The position numbers and the translations under genes were made by a program. A DNA stretch of 64,000 nucleotides. It comes from Linyphia triangularis. Lineage: Eukaryota; Arthropoda; Arachnida; Araneae; Linyphiidae. Location of the stretch: NCBI GenBank assembly GCA_963978545.1, contig OZ021724.1, positions 100,948,163 to 101,012,162 on the forward strand, in the 5' to 3' direction. The notes beneath the pieces were generated by a model that saw only the letters and a program-made list of their open reading frames with translations, searched no databases and was not told where the DNA came from. This document shows, in pieces, positions 31,774 through 43,410 of the stretch; within the stretch, counting starts at the first letter, position 1, and each line of letters begins with the position of its first letter.

Positions 31774-31893
31774 ACGTATCTGGCCACCGGTTTTGAGTTT
31801 GGTAAAAGAGTGGATGAAACTGTGGAACTCGAATGGTTGAAGTATTTGACGAAAGATGAATTATTTTCATATTTAATCCTCGCTGTAAAAACC
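31774..31893 (+). CDS. Candidate internal exon, unknown protein
   Basis: An open frame reading TYLATGFEFGKRVDETVELE and WLKYLTKDELFSYLILAVKT, unusually protein-like for this AT-rich area, followed by a good donor (ACCG|GTACGT at 31895). The frame opens at 31759. No strong acceptor is seen; an AG precedes 31774. I do not recognise the protein. Phase does not fit direct joining to the candidate exon at 32.25 kb, so the two may belong to different transcripts or to a decayed gene. Confidence 0.25.
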
Positions 31894-32248
31894 GGTACGT
31901 ACGTTGTTTTATAATTATACTTAATTAATTTTTTTATATATATATCTACTGTGATATTACTTAAAACGGAAGCATTTTAACAAATTCTTAAAGAAATTGG
32001 CTAAATCAGTTATAGACACCTAGTAACGCATAGAAAGCGATATTTTTTTTTTTATAGGCGAGCAACACTTGCTTTTTCCTAAATAAGTTTTAAGGGCCAA
32101 AAAAGCAACAAGTTTTGTGGCGAAAAGTTATTGAATTTACTTGCTTTGTTATAAACAATATCTTTATTCAATGGTTCACTCTGTGCGTATTTTTGTACCT
32201 CTTAATACGCTTTTACGATACTACAATTTATAAATCTGTACCTAAGAT

Positions 32249-32345
32249 AAACTATCGGGATGCAGTGTTAAACACTAAATTGCATATGTGGGATCCAGCA
32301 TTTTATGAGAGTTTACTTCTGATGTACAGAAGTGTGTCCTATGTG
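32249..32345 (+). CDS. Candidate exon, unknown protein
   Basis: After CTGTACCTAAG the frame reads INYRDAVLNTKLHMWDPAFY and continues ESLLLMYRSVSYV, then a consensus donor (CT|GTAAGTTT at about 32346). It is part of a plus-strand ORF 32115-32351 whose first half looks like random AT-rich codons. The family is unknown. Confidence 0.25.
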
Positions 32346-32351
32346 CTGTAA

Positions 32352-32545
32352 GTTTAACATAATGGAACATTTTAACATAATGGAACGAAATTTAAAAATA
32401 CCATGTTTCACCAGCATTCTGTTAAGCTACTGAAAAACAAATAGTTTTACGATTCCACATCATAGCACAAAGCGCATTTAGCGCATAGCAACATTATATT
32501 AGCGCATAGCAACATTTGTGCCTTTTCTAAAAATACAACTCAAGC
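32352..32545. repeat. Repeat R4, copy a
   Basis: TTTAACATAATGGAACGAAA, CTGAAAAACAAATAGTTTTACGATT and GTGCCTTTTCTAAAA recur at 33532-33690. Contains a small tandem TTAGCGCATAGCAACATT. Confidence 0.55.
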
Positions 32546-32944
32546 ATGTGCTATGAAGGATTTTGACTCTGTCTTAATCTTCAATTAAAACACGTTGCTA
32601 TAACAACAAACAACGTTTATTTACAATTCCTTCGAATTTTACAAAATGTTAGGCCTGTGCTTAAGCATTTCTCAAGCCAGTAGGCTAATTACAACGTAGC
32701 AGCTCTAAAAGGCCTGCGTCTTTCCTCTCATAGGAACCGATGGTGAGTCCTTCTCCCTCTTCCACTAAGGCAAGGCAGTGAAGCGCTTTTCAAGTGGTCT
32801 GGCCATCTGGTCAATATCCATCACACACTCCCCACCGATGAACAATACGACTTTAAGGAATTTGAGAGAAAATAACGTTTATCTTAATTTATCATACAAT
32901 ATTCAAAACAATAGATTTTCTATCACGACTCTAGCGCATCTAAC

Positions 32945-33055
32945 AATCACCCCCTGGGTGATTATTATTCATGTTCACCATTTTAAAAAGATGTAAAAAA
33001 GGAAGTCTCGTCAGAATAATGGGACCTGAATGTACGCGAAGGAGGATAGTGGTAT
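32945..33055. repeat. Repeat R3, copy b
   Basis: AATCACCCCCTGGGTGATT followed by the same block as 28781-28885 (ATAATGGGACCTGAATGT, GCGAAGGAGGATAGTGG). Confidence 0.65.
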
Positions 33056-34146
33056 GGCTGCATAGTGTTAAAAACAATGAATTCTGCTAATCGCTTTTCT
33101 GGTAACCTTACTGACAAACTCTTCAAGAACTACTTTAATGTTTTCTGTTGTTTATTGCATCTCTTTTTCATGTTTTTTAGTATTATCGAGTGAAATTATT
33201 CTTTTTCTAAAGTTTATTTTTTATTTAATCACCATTTTTTTTCCTAGTGTTAATTCGCTATTTTCTTGTAGAAAACTCAATGTTTATAATTTTATTCCAT
33301 TATTTCAGAAATAATTTTTCGTTGTCACATTTTAGAATTGGAGGATCAGTACTTCGACACTTTTTTAGTAGCATTAGTTATTCACAATTTAGATTTTTAT
33401 TTGGTTTTCTGAAGGAAAGAAGTCTTTTGTCTACTCTTGCCTTAAAAACTGAACATTTGATCATAACAAGGAAAGAGGGTTAGGCAGCTAATATTAAAGA
33501 GAAATAAAACTAGTTATAAATTAAAAGTACCCACTTTTTAACATAATGGAATGAAATTTAAAAAAACTGTGTTTTATCAGTGTTCTGTTAAGGTATTGAA
33601 AAACAAATGATTTTACGATTTCACATCATAACGAAAAGCTCATTTAATAAACATTAGTGCCTTTTCTAAAACACAACTTAAGCCTCTGTTACTAAAAAAA
33701 TATAAGCATAAGAGTTATAAAATCAATGTAAACACATAATACAACAACGCAAGAGGTAACATGTTAAAAAACAAACGCTGGAATACACTGAAATTTACTG
33801 TTATGATATAATATAAACACTGTTTGTTGGTGAACTCTAAATCCCCCAAAAAAGCAATTTCATTGGCTACTAAAACCATATTTTTATGTTGCTGTGAATG
33901 TACAAAAAGTGCTAGTCTGTTCAGTCTTGTTTTGCTCATAGAATTTCTTAATATGTTGCTAATGATCACAAAGTTGAGAAGCTCAGATGTTTGCAATTGA
34001 AGCTGGTAGAATACAATTTTTTTTTAATAAGTGACGTATATTCGGAAATATGTCTACAGAACATTCTGCGAAAGCATAAGTGGCAGTAGAAAGCCTTTCT
34101 ACAGGGTTATACAGGGTTACTACAAAAGAACCATTCATTTTCAAAA
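33056..34146. other. AT-rich stretch, repeat R4 copy b inside
   Basis: 33532-33690 matches R4. The short ORFs (33247-33483 plus, 33715-33996 minus) have AT-driven composition and no family resemblance. Confidence 0.4.
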
Positions 34147-34187
34147 CCCGATATATTCAAAAGTATTATACTTTTGAATAAATCGGG
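34147..34187. other. Imperfect 19-bp hairpin
   Basis: CCCGATATATTCAAAAGTA, TTA, TACTTTTGAATAAATCGGG: a 19-bp stem with one mismatch. The nearby CAGGGTTACTACAAAAGAACC suggests a mariner-like remnant, but ends were not resolved. Confidence 0.5.
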
Positions 34188-34474
34188 TAAACTTGAGTGC
34201 CACCTGCAGCATAAAACTTGAATATTTTGTGGTTGAACATAGAGCCCATATAGTTCAAAGTTAAATCAAGTTCGCCAACAACCTATCTCTATGAAGCCGG
34301 TTCTTGTGCATTGTTGAGGTTTCTGAACTGGAAGTTTTTTACAGGGTAGGGTAGTTTGCCCCACACCAAATACCCAACCTGAAGGATCAGAATGTTACAC
34401 TTCGTCAGGCGCCCTCCCCCCCCCCCCCTTCTGACATGTCCGTCTTGGGAGACCCTACCAGTAGATAAGCTCCC

Positions 34475-34503
34475 GCCGGCATAGCTCAGTGGGTCATTGA
34501 CGC
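34475..34503 (+). repeat. tRNA-like A-box fragment
   Basis: GCCGGCATAGCTCAGTGGGT looks like the 5' part of a tRNA or SINE head (A box TAGCTCAGTGG). No B box or matching 3' acceptor strand lies within the next 80 bp, so it is not a tRNA gene, more likely a truncated SINE. Confidence 0.4.
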
Positions 34504-34752
34504 ACGCAAGCCCACTCTACACGACAAGGTACCCAACAAGCTCTACACCAACGGCTCTACACCAACGAGATGTATTAGTATATACAGATACATAAAAGGA
34601 ATATGTGGTAAAAATTTTAGGAAGGTTGTTTGTGCAGTTTCTGTGAAAAATTTACGTGCATAATAAAAAATGTATTTTTGATAAAAACGCCTTTTAAAGA
34701 AAACTTTACTTACCCTAATAGTTACCAATTTTATCTTCAACAATTATTAAAA

Positions 34753-35949
34753 ACTAGCTGAAAACGAAACTGCTACGAAATTTTAATATGTGCAATATTT
34801 TAGCTAGCTGTGGGGCCTCGCGTTGCGGAAATCTGTCATTCGTGTATAGGTCCTAGTTTTTGGCGCTTCGCACGCAGGACCGTTCATCCCTACGCAAAAT
34901 CGAGCTCGATTCGTTCGCTGAAAAGTTCACTGACACATAAACACAGGCTTATTTCACTCGTTGAAAGGATCATTGCTATGCAAGCATAGGCTCGCTTTAC
35001 TCGCTGAAAGGTTCATTGCTACGTAAGCATACGCTCGCTTGACTCACTAAAATCTAATTACTACGTCAAGCCTTAATATTAGAAGCCCCTCCAGCTCTGT
35101 CGAAAAAAAAAATTCCCGTTAATACATTAATACAACACCCCCTTATGATTATTTTAACACGTGTTTGTGGAGAGCAAAATTAGATGGCCAAAACTACTTA
35201 TGTTGATACTTTCAGAGCTCTAGGCCTATTGGAACTCACTTTTTATGAAAATATTAATTAAAAAAAATTAACATTCTTTTTGTCAAAAATCCAATAAGAA
35301 GGCCATAACTACATAAGTTGAAAATTTCAGAGCTGTATACCTATTAGAAATAGTTTTGTTAAATATTTTTTAATTAATTAAAAAAATTAATTAAAAAAGA
35401 ACTAAATAAAAATTTTAAATTCTGTTTTAAAAAAAATTGAATTAAAAGGTCAATACTACTTATGCTCAAAATTTCAGAGCCGTTGACCTATTAGAAATCA
35501 TTTTATAAAATATTTGTTAATTAATTAAAAAAAATCAATTAAAAAAGTACTAAATAAAAATTTAAAATTTTGTTTATCAAAAGTCCAATTATAAGGCCAA
35601 AACTACTTTTGTTGAATATTTCATAGCTGAAGGCCTTTAAGAAGTCATTTTGTAAAAGAATTTGTTAATTAAAAAAACTAATCAAAATTTTAAAATTATG
35701 TTTTTCAAATTACAATTAGAAGGCTAAAACTACTTATGTTGAAAATTCCAGAGCTGTATCTCTGTTTGAAGTCGCTTTATAAAAAAAAATTATTTCAAAA
35801 GAACTAATTAAAATTTTAACAATCTGTTTGACATGTATACAATTCGAAGGCCAAAACTTCTTATGTTGAAAATTTCAGAGCTCTACTCCAATTTTAAGTA
35901 GTTTTCTATAGATCCACAGACAGACACACAGCTTGTTTTATTATTATAG
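34753..35949 (+). mobile_element. Diverged Helentron/DINE-like element
   Basis: Left end ACTAGCTGAAAACG...GCTACGAAATTTT resembles the start of the 12577 element. It ends CAGACAGACACACAGCTTG...TTATTATTATAG. Internally, AAGGCCAAAACTACTTATGT-type blocks recur near 35185, 35291, 35447, 35594, 35710 and 35847, separated by AATTAATT-rich spacers. Boundaries are approximate. Confidence 0.4.
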
Positions 35950-36567
35950 TGTTGCGTTGTACGGGTTCGAAAGATTTGAAGCCAAAGCAGATCAAAACTT
36001 GCAGAAATTTATTCCAAAATAACTCTTCACAGTTCTCTTACAGATCCAGAACTTCTCGTTCTAGTAAACACAATACAGCTCTTTTCACCTCAATAGAGCA
36101 CAAAACAGCAGTTAAAAACTTGACAAACAACTGCTAAATGGCCGCAAAAGACAATGCAAAACAGTTCGCTTTAGAATGCTCAGTATCTCCAGTCAACTAA
36201 TTCAGTGACTCAAAATTCAAGAACTGACTTAAGTCAGGAATACAGCTCTCACAATGAACGTTGAGAGACAACTAACTCCATCACCCGCTCTCATGAGCTT
36301 TTATAGGGTGACCTGAGAACATACGTGAACCTTCCAGAGATAGACATTTGGAGAACTTTCCAGATTGTAGTCGAAAAGCCTATACATGTACATGGGATAC
36401 ATGTACCTATACATGTACCAAAAATGTCGCCAAATGGCCGCCAAGTTTGGCGACATTTGGCAATTCCTCGCCAAATTTGGCGAGATTCCCATTACCATAA
36501 TGTTAAATGCCCTGCCCCTTGAAACTCGTTTCCCAGAGTTACCTCTGTAAAACCCGTTATCAAGCAT
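35950..36567 (-). repeat. LTR-like sequence on the minus strand
   Basis: On the minus strand there is a strong TATA box (CCCTATAAAAGCTC, about 36295-36308), about 300 bp of leader-like sequence, a polyadenylation-type GGAATAAATTTCTGC, and the end CGTACAACGCAACA. This looks like an LTR 3' half. The 5' boundary is uncertain and abuts a SINE. Upstream of the TATA box lie palindromic blocks (see 36380-36490). No retroelement coding sequence adjoins it. Confidence 0.45.
36380..36490. repeat. Palindromic block cluster
   Basis: Three copies of TACATGTAC (itself palindromic) within about 40 bp, followed by ATGTCGCCAAATGGC, TTTGGCGACATTTGGC and CGCCAAATTTGGCG. The latter is a perfect 14-bp palindrome, and the whole block can fold repeatedly. 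It lies in the upstream part of the LTR-like sequence. Confidence 0.6.
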
Positions 36568-36570
36568 AGA

Positions 36571-36745
36571 CGGTTTATACGCTCAACGACCTATATTTTT
36601 GCACAATGACGGCTAATCAGGCCGGAACATACAGCTTAACGTGGATTCGAAACCACAATGAACATCCATGCCTAATCCAGGCTTCGAATCCTGGTAACTT
36701 TGGCATACGCCACAGCCATCAGGTTGGCCAACCATTTTCTGACAT
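36571..36745 (-). mobile_element. tRNA-derived SINE (family S3), copy a
   Basis: On the minus strand: GGATTCGAAGCCTGGATTAG (B-box-like), then GCATGGATGTTCATTGTGG, ACGTTAAGCTGTATG, GCCTGATTAGCCGTCATTGT and a 3' end near GTTGAGCGTATAAACC. It matches 62396-62550 in order. Ends are approximate; no target duplication resolved. Confidence 0.55.
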
Positions 36746-37360
36746 AAAAAAACAACGTACTAACGTAGATTATTAAGAGGACATGGGACACTGAAACAGC
36801 AAAAATATCTCCAAAAAGGACGTTTTATGTATACGTTATATAAAAATTGCTAACATCACTAGCTTTATTTTCGAGTTTGAAAGTTGCAAATCCGATGATT
36901 TTCAGTGGTTAAATCTTTAACATATTGCGTACCTGTTGGCAAAAACTAAAAAAGTATTTTTCTCAGTTTCACTTTTTCCACATTTGACATATGTTTGAAA
37001 AGCTCCTTGCGATTCATTTTTTGAAAAATTCACCTCATTTTAAATAGAAATAATTTTTCATGTACTGTAAAGATATAATGTATAACACTCATGCTTTTTT
37101 ATGTCACATAATGTTTTTAATTTTTTTTTTATGTTGGAAAACTGAAATAGGTCAATTTTTTTAAAGAAAAATCATTCGTTGTAAAATTGAAATTTTATTT
37201 CTGTTCAACTGTTGCACCTAAAGATAATGGCTTGAGTGTAAATGTATATAATATACCGATAAAAAAAATCAAATTTTTCTTCCATGTTCTTTAAAATATT
37301 GTGTTTAGGTAAACACTACCTAAGTGAAGCTAAAGAATTTTGGATGGTTGGGTGTTGCCA
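36746..37360. other. AT-rich flank of the satellite
   Basis: No gene or repeat recognised. A sharp transition from about 30% to about 72% GC occurs at 37361. Confidence 0.5.
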
Positions 37361-40300
37361 TTGCTCGAGAGTTCCTCGCTCCGTAGCCCCACAGGGGTCA
37401 GGAGACGCCGTGAGGCGGCGGAATCCTTGCGACGGTAGGGCGGGTGGCGGGCAGTGGCCGTTGCTCGAGAGTTCCTCGCTCCGTAGCCCCACGGGGGTCA
37501 GGAGACGCCGTGAGGCGGCGGAACTCTTGCGACGGTAGGGCGGGTGGCGGGCAGTGGCCGTTGCTCGAGAGTTCCTCGCTCCGTAGCCCCACGGGGGTCA
37601 GGAGACGCCGTGAGGCGGCGGAACCCTTGCGACGGTAGGGCGGGTGGCGGGCAGTGGCCGTTGCTCGAGAGTTCCTCGCTCCGTAGCCCCACGGGGGTCA
37701 GGAGACGCCGTGAGGCGGCGGAACTCTTGCGACGGTAGGGCGGGTGGCGGGCAGTGGCCGTTGCTCGAGAGTTCCTCGCTCCGTAGCCCCACGGGGGTCA
37801 GGAGACGCCGTGAGGCGGCGGAACACTTGCGACGGTAGGGCGGGTGGCGGGCAGTGGCCGTTGCACGAGAGTTCCTCGCTCCGTAGCCCCACGGGGGTCA
37901 GGAGACGCCGTGAGGCGGCGGAACCCTTGCGACGGTAGGGCGGGTGGCGGGCAGTGGCCGTTGCTCGAGAGTTCCTCGCTCCGTAGCCCCACGGGGGTCA
38001 GGAGACGCCGTGAGGCGGCAGAATCCTTGCGACGGTAGGGCGGGTGGCGGGCAGTGGCCGTTGCTCGAGAGTTCCTCGCTCCGTAGCCCCACGGGGGTCA
38101 GGAGACGCCGTGAGGCGGCGGAATCCTTGCGACGGTAGGGCGGGTGGCGGGCAGTGGCCGTTGCTCGAGAGTTCCTCGCTCCGTAGCCCCACGGGGGTCA
38201 GGAGACGCCGTGAGGCGGCGGAATTCTTGCGACGGTAGGGCGGGTGGCGGGCAGTGGCCGTTGCTCGAGAGTTCCTGGCTCCGTAGCCCCACGGGGGTCA
38301 GGAGACGCCGTGAGGCGGCGGAACCCTTGCGACGGTAGGGCGGGTGGCGGGCAGTGGCCGTTGCTCGAGAGTTCCTCGCTCCGTAGCCCCACGGGGGTCA
38401 GGAGACGCCGTGAGGCGGCGGAACCCTTGCGACGGTAGGGCGTGTGGCGGGCAGTGGCCGTTGCTCGAGAGTTCCTCGCTCCGTAGCCCCACGGGGGTCA
38501 GGAGACGCCGTGAGGCGGCGGAACCCTTGCGACGGTAGGGCGGGTGGCGGGCAGTGGCCGTTGCTCCAGAGTTCCTCGCTCCGTAGCCCCACGGGGGTCA
38601 GGAGACGCCGTGAGGCGGCGGAACCCTTGCGACGGTAGGGCGTGTGGCGGGCAGTGGCCGTTGCTCGAGAGTTCCTCGCTCCGTAGCCCCACGGGGGTCA
38701 GGAGACGCCGTGAGGCGGCGGAAATCTTGCGACGGTAGGGCGGGTGGCGGGCAGTGGCCGTTGCTCGAGAGTTCCTCGCTCCGTAGCCCCACGGGGGTCA
38801 GGAGACGCCGTGAGGCGGCGGAACCCTTGCGACGGTAGGGCGGGTGGCGGGCAGTGGCCGTTGCTCGAGAGTTCCTCGCTCCGTAGCCCCACGGGGGTCA
38901 GGAGACGCCGTGAGGCGGCGGAACCCTTGCGACGGTAGGGCGGGTGGCGGGCAGTGGCCGTTGCTCGAGAGTTCCTCGCTCCGTAGCCCCACGGGGGTCA
39001 GGAGACGCCGTGAGGCGGCGGAACTCTTGCGACGGTAGGGCGGGTGGCGGGCAGTGGCCGTTGCACGAGAGTTCCTCGCTCCGTAGCCCCACGGGGGTCA
39101 GGAGACGCCGTGAGGCGGCGGAACCCTTGCGACGGTAGGGCGGGTGGCGGGCAGTGGCCGTTGCTCGAGAGTTCCTCGCTCCGTAGCCCCACGGGGGTCA
39201 GGAGACGCCGTGAGGCGGCGGAACCCTTGCGACGGTAGGGCGGGTGGCGGGCAGTGGCCGTTGCTCGAGAGTTCCTGGCTCCGTAGCCCCACGGGGGTCA
39301 GGAGACGCCGTGAGGCGGCGGAACCCTTGCGACGGTAGGGCGGGTGGCGGGCAGTGGCCGTTGCTCGAGAGTTCCTCGCTCCGTAGCCCCACGGGGGTCA
39401 GGAGACGCCGTGAGGCGGCGGAACCCTTGCGACGGTAGGGCGGGTGGCGGGCAGTGGCCGTTGCTCGAGAGTTCCTCGCTCCGTAGCCCCACGGGGGTCA
39501 GGAGACGCCGTGAGGCGGCGGAACTCTTGCGACGGTAGGGCGGGTGGCGGGCAGTGGCCGTTGCACGAGAGTTCCTCGCTCCGTAGCCCCACGGGGGTCA
39601 GGAGACGCCGTGAGGCGGCGGAACTCTTGCGACGGTAGGGCGGGTGGCGGGCAGTGGCCGTTGCACGAGAGTTCCTCGCTCCGTAGCCCCACGGGGGTCA
39701 GGAGACGCCGTGAGGCGGCGGAACCCTTGCGACGGTAGGGCGGGTGGCGGGCAGTGGCCGTTGCTCGAGAGTTCCTCGCTCCGTAGCCCCACGGGGGTCA
39801 GGAGACGCCGTGAGGCGGCAGAATCCTTGCGACGGTAGGGCGGGTGGCGGGCAGTGGCCGTTGCTCGAGAGTTCCTCGCTCCGTAGCCCCACGGGGGTCA
39901 GGAGACGCCGTGAGGCGGCGGAATCCTTGCGACGGTAGGGCGGGTGGCGGGCAGTGGCCGTTGCTCGAGAGTTCCTCGCTCCGTAGCCCCACGGGGGTCA
40001 GGAGACGCCGTGAGGCGGCGGAACCCTTGCGACGGTAGGGCGGGTGGCGGGCAGTGGCCGTTGCTCGAGAGTTCCTCGCTCCGTAGCCCCACGGGGGTCA
40101 GGAGACGCCGTGAGGCGGCGGAACCCTTGCGACGGTAGGGCGGGTGGCGGGCAGTGGCCGTTGCTCGAGAGTTCCTCGCTCCGTAGCCCCACGGGGGTCA
40201 GGAGACGCCGTGAGGCGGCGGAACCCTTGCGACGGTAGGGCGGGTGGCGGGCAGTGGCCGTTGCTCGAGAGTTCCTCGCTCCGTAGCCCCACGGGGGTCA

Positions 40301-42660
40301 GGAGACGCCGTGAGGCGGCGGAACCCTTGCGACGGTAGGGCGTGTGGCGGGCAGTGGCCGTTGCTCGAGAGTTCCTCGCTCCGTAGCCCCACGGGGGTCA
40401 GGAGACGCCGTGAGGCGGCGGAACCCTTGCGAAGGTAGGGCGTGTGGCGGGCAGTGGCCGTTGCTCGAGAGTTCCTCGCTCCGTAGCCCCACGGGGGTCA
40501 GGAGACGCCGTGAGGCGGCGGAACCCTTGCGACGGTAGGGCGGGTGGCGGGCAGTGGCCGTTGCTCGAGAGTTCCTCGCTCCGTAGCCCCACGGGGGTCA
40601 GGAGACGCCGTGAGGCGGCGGAACCCTTGCGACGGTAGGGCGTGTGGCGGGCAGTGGCCGTTGCTCGAGAGTTCCTCGCTCCGTAGCCCCACGGGGGTCA
40701 GGAGACGCCGTGAGGCGGCGGAACTCTTGCGACGGTAGGGCGTGTGGCGGGCAGTGGCCGTTGCTCGAGAGTTCCTCGCTCCGTAGCCCCACGGGGGTCA
40801 GGAGACGCCGTGAGGCGGCGGAACTCTTGCGACGGTAGGGCGGGTGGCGGGCAGTGGCCGTTGCTCGAGAGTTCCTCGCTCCGTAGCCCCACGGGGGTCA
40901 GGAGACGCCGTGAGGCGGCGGAACTCTTGCGACGGTAGGGCGTGTGGCGGGCAGTGGCCGTTGCTCGAGAGTTCCTCGCTCCGTAGCCCCACGGGGGTCA
41001 GGAGACGCCGTGAGGCGGCGGAACTCTTGCGACGGTAGGGCGGGTGGCGGGCAGTGGCCGTTGCTCGAGAGTTCCTCGCTCCGTAGCCCCACGGGGGTCA
41101 GGAGACGCCGTGAGGCGGCGGAACCCTTGCGACGGTAGGGCGTGTGGCGGGCAGTGGCCGTTGCTCGAGAGTTCCTCGCTCCGTAGCCCCACGGGGGTCA
41201 GGAGACGCCGTGAGGCGGCGGAACTCTTGCGACTGTAGGGCGTGTGGCGGGCAGTGGCCGTTGCTCGAGAGTTCCTCGCTCCGTAGCCCCACGGGGGTCA
41301 GGAGACGCCGTGAGGCGGCGGAACTCTTGCGACTGTAGGGCGGGTGGCGGGCAGTGGCCGTTGCTCGAGAGTTCCTCGCTCCGTAGCCCCACGGGGGTCA
41401 GGAGACGCCGTGAGGCGGCGGAACCCTTGCGACGGTAGGGCGTGTGGCGGGCAGTGGCCGTTGCTCGAGAGTTCCTCGCTCCGTAGCCCCACGGGGGTCA
41501 GGAGACGCCGTGAGGCGGCGGAACTCTTGCGACGGTAGGGCGGGTGGCGGGCAGTGGCCGTTGCTCGAGAGTTCCTCGCTCCGTAGCCCCACGGGGGTCA
41601 GGAGACGCCGTGAGGCGGCGGAACCCTTGCGACGGTAGGGCGGGTGGCGGGCAGTGGCCGTTGCTCGAGAGTTCCTCGCTCCGTAGCCCCACGGGGGTCA
41701 GGAGACGCCGTGAGGCGGCGGAACTCTTGCGACGGTAGGGCGGGTGGCGGGCAGTGGCCGTTGCTCGAGAGTTCCTCGCTCCGTAGCCCCACGGGGGTCA
41801 GGAGACGCCGTGAGGCGGCGGAACCCTTGCGACGGTAGGGCGGGTGGCGGGCAGTGGCCGTTGCTCGAGAGTTCCTCGCTCCGTAGCCCCACGGGGGTCA
41901 GGAGACGCCGTGAGGCGGCGGAACTCTTGCGACGGTAGGGCGGGTGGCGGGCAGTGGCCGTTGCTCGAGAGTTCCTCGCTCCGTAGCCCCACGGGGGTCA
42001 GGAGACGCCGTGAGGACGCGGAACCCTAGCGACGGTAGGGCGGGTGGCGGGCAGTGGCCGTTGCTCGAGAGTTCCTCGCTCCGTAGCCCCACGGGGGTCA
42101 GGAGACGCCGTGAGGCGGCGGAACCCTTGCGACGGTAGGGCGTGTGGCGGGCAGTGGCCGTTGCTCGAGAGTTCCTCGCTCCGTATCCCCACGGGGGTCA
42201 GGAGACGCCGTGAGGCGGCGGAACCCTTGCGACGGTAGGGCGTGTGGCGGGCAGTGGCCGTTGCTCGAGAGTTCCTCGCTCCGTAGCCCCACGGGGGTCA
42301 GGAGACGCCGTGAGGCGGCGGAACCCTTGCGACGGTAGGGCGTGTGGCGGGCAGTGGCCGTTGCTCGAGAGTTCCTCGCTCCGTAGCCCCACGGGGGTCA
42401 GGAGACGCCGTGAGGCGGCGGAACTCTTGCGACGGTAGGGCGGGTGGCGGGCAGTGGCCGTTGCTCGAGAGTTCCTCGCTCCGTAGCCCCACGGGGGTCA
42501 GGAGACGCCGTGAGGCGGCGGAACCCTTGCGACGGTAGGGCGTGTGGCGGGCAGTGGCCGTTGCTCGAGAGTTCCTCGCTCCGTAGCCCCACGGGGGTCA
42601 GGAGACGCCGTGAGGCGGCGGAACCCTTGCGACGGTAGGGCGTGTGGCGGGCAGTGGCCG
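37361..42660. repeat. GC-rich satellite, array 1: 53 units of exactly 100 bp
   Basis: Each unit runs from TTGCTCGAGAGTTCCTCGCT to GGCGGGCAGTGGCCG. My count of one unit gives 72 G+C and 13 CpG per 100 bp, against a roughly one-third GC surround. The period never deviates. Variation is confined to a few sites: GAACCC/GAACTC, GGCGGGTGG/GGCGTGTGG, TTGCTCGAG/TTGCACGAG and CTCGCT/CTGGCT. CGCCG-TGAGG-CGGCG can form a small hairpin. The overlapping 64-codon ORFs on both strands are stop-free repeat artefacts, limited to two units because 100 is not a multiple of three. The array runs into an assembly gap. Confidence 0.97.
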
Positions 42661-42860
42661 NNNNNNNNNNNNNNNNNNNNNNNNNNNNNNNNNNNNNNNN
42701 NNNNNNNNNNNNNNNNNNNNNNNNNNNNNNNNNNNNNNNNNNNNNNNNNNNNNNNNNNNNNNNNNNNNNNNNNNNNNNNNNNNNNNNNNNNNNNNNNNNN
42801 NNNNNNNNNNNNNNNNNNNNNNNNNNNNNNNNNNNNNNNNNNNNNNNNNNNNNNNNNNNN
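42661..42860. other. Assembly gap (200 N)
   Basis: A run of exactly 200 N at the right edge of array 1, a round number that suggests a gap of unknown size. The true length of the satellite is therefore unknown, and any ORF crossing it is meaningless. Confidence 0.99.
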
Positions 42861-43198
42861 GGTGGGTTGGTTGTATTCAGATTGTCTGGCGCCAGTCACC
42901 AACACAAGGGCTATAATGCACCGAAACATTCGTCATCGATAAGGAAATAAATTTTAGAATGGCAGTATTGAAGGTGGGTTGGTTGTATTCAGATTGTCTG
43001 GCGCCAGTCACCAACACAAGGGCTATAATGCACCGAAACATTCGTCATCGATAAGGAAATAAATTTTAGAATGGCAGTATTGAAGGTTGGTTGGTTGTAT
43101 TCAGATTCTCTGGCGCCAGTCACCAACACAAGGGCTATAATGCACCGAAACATTCGTCATCGATAAAGAAATAAATTTTAGAATGGCAGTATTGAAGG
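42861..43198. repeat. Three tandem 112-bp units made of a SINE S1 3' end plus unique DNA
   Basis: Units start at 42861, 42973 and 43085. About 75 bp of each (TTGGTTGTATTCAGATT...CGAAACATTCGTCAT) equals the 3' part of the SINE at 5202-5381; the rest (CGATAAGGAAATAAATTTTA...GTATTGAAG) is not in that SINE. Copies differ at about three sites. Confidence 0.9.
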
Positions 43199-43410
43199 AG
43201 AAATGCTAGTGGATATGTGAATAAACAGGGGAAAAGGTACATTAAATTGTTTTATTGGAGGGGGAAGGGGTTGCAACCTTGTCCCTGACAATGGGAGTTC
43301 ATGCAGCTAGTAATATAACAAAATTGGAAAGTGAAGTTCAAATAAATGGAGGAGAGGAAGGAATAGTGAAGTCCAAATCAATCCCTGAAATTCTTTTAAA
43401 ACAAGCATAG
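43199..43410. other. Non-satellite island between the two arrays
   Basis: Ordinary-composition DNA of about 210 bp (AGGGGAAAAGGTAC, GGAGGGGGAAGGGG) with no recognised feature. It separates the gap and SINE-derived triplication from array 2. Confidence 0.6.

Noticed and set aside
34475..34503. tRNA gene start (GCCGGCATAGCTCAGTGGGT)
   Set aside because: No B box or 3' acceptor strand follows within tRNA length.
37361..42660. Regularly spaced repeats resembling a CRISPR array
   Set aside because: Units are contiguous 100-mers without unique spacers, in a eukaryotic context; it is a satellite.
42498..42950. ORFs running through the N gap
   Set aside because: They consist largely of unknown residues and join satellite to SINE-derived DNA across an assembly gap.
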